From assembly GCA_016929355.1 (NCBI GenBank), contig JAFGJA010000012.1, forward strand, positions 1-7,160: a DNA stretch of 7,160 bases, written 5' to 3'. The notes below the pieces were generated by a model. The model made no database searches and was not told where the DNA came from. It worked only from the letters and a program-made list of their open reading frames with translations. The position numbers were made by a program, and so were the translations under genes. The stretch is from Anaerolineae bacterium (GTDB lineage: Bacteria > Chloroflexota > Anaerolineae > Aggregatilineales > Aggregatilineaceae). Shown here one piece after another: positions 5,422 to 7,160 of the stretch. Numbering within the stretch: position 1 is the first letter of the stretch; each line of letters starts with the position of its first letter.

Positions 5422-6087
5422 ATGACTCCCCAATCTGAATTTGACAACCAGCGCGAACGCATGATCGGCGATCAAATTAAGGGACGCGGCATCCATGATG
5501 TACGGGTCTTGGCCGCGCTGCGTGCCGTCCCGCGCCATCGCTTTGTGCCGGAACGATTGCAGAATCTCGCGTATGAAGATGGTCCCCTGCCGATTGGCAA
5601 CAATCAAACTATCTCACAGCCCTACATCGTCGCGTTGATGACCCAAATGCTTGAACTGCGCCCCGGTGATAGTGTGTTGGAGATCGGCACTGGCTCCGGG
5701 TATCAAACGGCGGTGCTGTGCGAGATCGCCAAGCAGGTTTACACGCTGGAACGGCACAGCGCCCTGGCAAATCGCGCTAATGCGCTGCTGGATGATCTGG
5801 GGTATACGAATGTTGAAGTCTATACCGGCGATGGGTCGCAGGGTTTGCCGGATATGGCCCCCTTTGATGCGATCATCGTCACCGCCGCCGCCCCTGCGAT
5901 CCCCGGTCCTCTGCGGGCGCAGATGGCAAACGGGGGGCGCATGGTCTTGCCCACCGGGGAGCGCCACCAGCAGCTCTTGCAACGTGTGCGGCGCTCCGGC
6001 GATGCGTGGCAGGTCGAATCAACGATCCCGGTGATGTTCGTTCCGCTCTATGGTCAGCACGGCTTTACGCCGTCTGATGCGGGATAA
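5422..6087 (+). CDS. pcm: Protein-L-isoaspartate O-methyltransferase
   Basis: This cytosolic repair enzyme methylates L-isoaspartyl residues in aged proteins with SAM, starting their return to normal aspartate. At 221 residues from ATG 5422 it is a normal family length. Motifs in order are the N-terminal helix region (DNQRERMIGDQI), IGNNQTISQPYIVALM (58-73; many relatives have GHGQTIS or GYNQTIS), motif I VLEIGTGSGYQTAVL (85-99), TGDGSQGLP (135-143), FDAIIVTAAAP (148-158), GGRMVLPTG (171-179) and the C-terminal FVPLYGQHG (206-214). A TTG at 5410 would add MERH; ATG is preferred because GGAAAG lies 4 nt before it and the promoter would leave TTG a leader of only about 14 nt. The stop codon abuts that of the convergent gene with no gap, so any terminator must lie within that gene. 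Confidence 0.93.
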   Translation: MTPQSEFDNQRERMIGDQIKGRGIHDVRVLAALRAVPRHRFVPERLQNLAYEDGPLPIGNNQTISQPYIVALMTQMLELRPGDSVLEIGTGSGYQTAVLCEIAKQVYTLERHSALANRANALLDDLGYTNVEVYTGDGSQGLPDMAPFDAIIVTAAAPAIPGPLRAQMANGGRMVLPTGERHQQLLQRVRRSGDAWQVESTIPVMFVPLYGQHGFTPSDAG

Positions 6088-6894
6088 TTATTCCACCGGC
6101 ACAAAAATCACTTCGTACATTTTCGGCCAATATTTACCCGTGATCAAAAACGTATCGCTGTCGGGCAAATACACGATCCCGTTGAGCACATCGGCGGTGG
6201 TCCAACTCGCGTCCCGCTCATCGGCTGGTACGAGGTCGGCAGCGTCGATAATCGCGGTGACGACGCCGTTTGTTTTGTCGATGCGCACGATGTAGTTGGT
6301 CTGGTAGACGTTCGCATACACATAATCGCCCACACATTCCAGTTCATTGAGGTTGTCCACAATCGATCCCTGGGCTGTGACCAATCCGCTAAAGATCACG
6401 TCGAAGGTTTCAGGATCGCGCACAGTGAGGAAGGGTGATCCGTTGCTCATATAGAGATACTGCCCATCGTAGCACAGCCCCCAACCCTCGCCTTCATACG
6501 CAAACGTACCGGTTTGCTCGAACGTGGCCCGGTCATAAATGAAAGCAACCTGAGCTTTCCAGGTGAGTTGGATCAACGAATCACCGACCAGCGCCAAACC
6601 TTCTGCGAAATACTCCTCCGGCACATCAATCGAGCGCAACACTTTGCCCGTTGCCGGATCAACTTCGCGTAAGGTGGATTCCCCATTGCGTCCGGTACTT
6701 TCATAGATCGATCCCTCATACAGCAGCAGCCCTTGTGTATAGGCGCTCGCATCGTGATCGCGCACCGAGATAATTTCAGGTTTCAGGATTTCGACTTCGG
6801 CAAACAGGGGATTGTCGCTCTGCGCCATTGCGGGCAGCGCGATTCCCACTAACAGGATACCGAGCACAAGAGTCAGGGAAAGTACACGTTTCAT
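6088..6894 (-). CDS. Secreted glutaminyl cyclase (plant/bacterial type, beta-propeller)
   Basis: This predicted glutaminyl-peptide cyclotransferase turns N-terminal Gln of exported peptides or proteins into pyroglutamate. At 268 residues it begins with a signal peptide (KR at 2-3, hydrophobic 4-20, cleavage expected after AMA at 22-24), so it acts outside the membrane. Family motifs in order are YTQGLLL (52-58), YESTGRNGESTLREVD (64-79), the FAEGLAL-QLTWK stretch (96-113), EGEGWGLCYDG (134-144), SNGSP (150-154), NELECVGDYVYANVYQT (183-199) and the C-terminal DVLNGIVYLPDSDTFLITGKYWPKMYEV region (235-262). The Cys at 187 replaces the Trp often seen after NELE in relatives, from memory. The ATG has a good GAGGAC ribosome site 9 nt upstream (6904-6909). 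It follows the phosphatase gene by 68 bp and may be co-transcribed. The family is well supported; the in vivo substrate is unknown. Confidence 0.88.
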   Translation of the reverse strand: MKRVLSLTLVLGILLVGIALPAMAQSDNPLFAEVEILKPEIISVRDHDASAYTQGLLLYEGSIYESTGRNGESTLREVDPATGKVLRSIDVPEEYFAEGLALVGDSLIQLTWKAQVAFIYDRATFEQTGTFAYEGEGWGLCYDGQYLYMSNGSPFLTVRDPETFDVIFSGLVTAQGSIVDNLNELECVGDYVYANVYQTNYIVRIDKTNGVVTAIIDAADLVPADERDASWTTADVLNGIVYLPDSDTFLITGKYWPKMYEVIFVPVE

Positions 6895-6914
6895 AAGTGG
6901 TTTGTCCTCGAAAA

Positions 6915-6943
6915 ATCTGTGTCATCTGTGTTTATCTGTGTCC
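6915..6943. repeat. ATCTGTGT tandem intergenic repeat
   Basis: ATCTGTGT occurs at 6915, 6924 and 6934 (steps of 9 and 10 bp), which reads as ACACAGAT repeats on the minus strand. It fills most of the 68-bp gap between the two minus-strand genes and ends 5 nt from the ribosome site of the glutaminyl cyclase gene. CACAGAT-type intergenic repeats are familiar from several bacterial phyla; the function is unknown. Confidence 0.7.
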
Positions 6944-6945
6944 AA

Positions 6946-6974
6946 TTATCGCCCGCCGCGATTTATCGCCCGCC
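6946..6974. repeat. 12-bp direct duplication at the phosphatase stop codon
   Basis: TTATCGCCCGCC occurs at 6946-6957 and again at 6963-6974, a 17-bp step. On the minus strand the inner copy contains the last codons and TAA of the phosphatase gene, so the gene end has been duplicated just downstream. Immediately next to it, within the gene, is a perfect 12-bp palindrome CCTGCCGGCAGG (6973-6984). Confidence 0.6.
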
Positions 6975-7160
6975 TGCCGGCAGGGGCGCGGCGTCACCTA
7001 ACTGGATCACGTCCAGCGCTTGCGCGTGTAAATGGCCGTTCGTCGCCACGATCTTATGACCGCTCAGGGCTGTCGTCGAGCGCGCACCGTCATAATCGGT
7101 CACCGTGCCGCCTGCTTCTTCGACAAACAGCAGCCCGGCCTGCACATCCCAGGGATTCGG
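6963..7160 (-). CDS. Inositol-monophosphatase family protein, C-terminal end only
   Basis: Sixty-five C-terminal residues are visible; the gene enters from beyond the right edge of the window, so the GTG that could serve as a start (7143-7145) is internal. The segment begins PNPWDVQAGLLFVEEAGG, which is the second signature of the family (the WDxAAG metal-binding motif), with Gln where Ala or Cys is usual. It continues through TVTDYDG and the IVATNGHLH segment typical of the C-terminus. Family members are Mg-dependent, Li-sensitive phosphatases acting on inositol phosphate, fructose-1,6-bisphosphate, PAP or histidinol phosphate; this fragment cannot separate these. Residues after about 55 (LGDAAPLPAGGR) form a low-complexity tail. 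Confidence 0.85.
   Translation of the reverse strand, partial: PNPWDVQAGLLFVEEAGGTVTDYDGARSTTALSGHKIVATNGHLHAQALDVIQLGDAAPLPAGGR

Noticed and set aside
5614..5982. Minus-strand frame opposite pcm
   Set aside because: It has no domain or ribosome site and overlaps conserved pcm motifs.
6915..6943. CRISPR or iteron origin
   Set aside because: There are only three 8-bp units at uneven steps, with no replication gene or DnaA-box cluster nearby.
6973..6984. Palindrome CCTGCCGGCAGG as a terminator of the phosphatase gene
   Set aside because: It has no loop and no following T-run on the minus strand, and it lies inside the coding sequence.

Overview
This 7.16 kb window comes from a moderately GC-rich bacterial chromosome (roughly mid-to-high 50s % GC by eye). 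It carries ordinary housekeeping-type genes separated by intergenic DNA rich in small repeats. Three things suggest Chloroflexota (Anaerolineae-like): the Thr/Pro 'TPTPT' linker in the secreted peptidase, the AGGGGCGAAC...GTTCGCCC-type interspersed palindromes, and the SAM methyltransferase subfamily with an 'ANHMLYHV' core. This phylum call is an inference from general familiarity, not a database result.

Layout. Plus strand: (1) the 3' part of a fused glutamate formiminotransferase-formimidoyl-THF cyclodeaminase (1-1166, start outside the window); (2) a 307-bp gap holding a large nested palindrome; (3) an exported M23 zinc peptidase with a lipoprotein-like N-terminus (1474-2688); (4) an RlmI-family 23S rRNA cytosine methyltransferase (2779-4044); (5) a 271-bp gap with a heptad-based inverted repeat and a candidate promoter; (6) a class I SAM methyltransferase of unknown substrate (4316-5218); (7) a 203-bp gap with another interspersed palindrome, a rho-independent terminator and an extended -10 promoter; (8) protein-L-isoaspartate O-methyltransferase, pcm (5422-6087). 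Minus strand: a secreted plant-type glutaminyl cyclase (6088-6894), whose stop codon directly abuts that of pcm, and upstream of it the C-terminal end of an inositol-monophosphatase-family protein (6963-7160, runs off the window).

The genes do not form one obvious pathway. Folate-linked histidine degradation, wall hydrolysis, rRNA methylation, protein repair, N-terminal pyroglutamate formation and a sugar-phosphate phosphatase are all represented. Plus-strand gaps of 90-307 bp containing repeats and candidate promoters argue for mostly single-gene transcription units. The two minus-strand genes (68 bp apart) could be co-transcribed.

I found no defence system, mobile-element gene, CRISPR array, tRNA or rRNA. 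The most unusual feature is non-coding. A roughly 183-bp imperfect palindrome (1242-1424) has arms of about 50 bp enclosing a copy of a palindromic repeat family seen three times in the window. It sits between a candidate promoter and the M23 peptidase gene, and its right arm contains two strong Shine-Dalgarno-like sequences.
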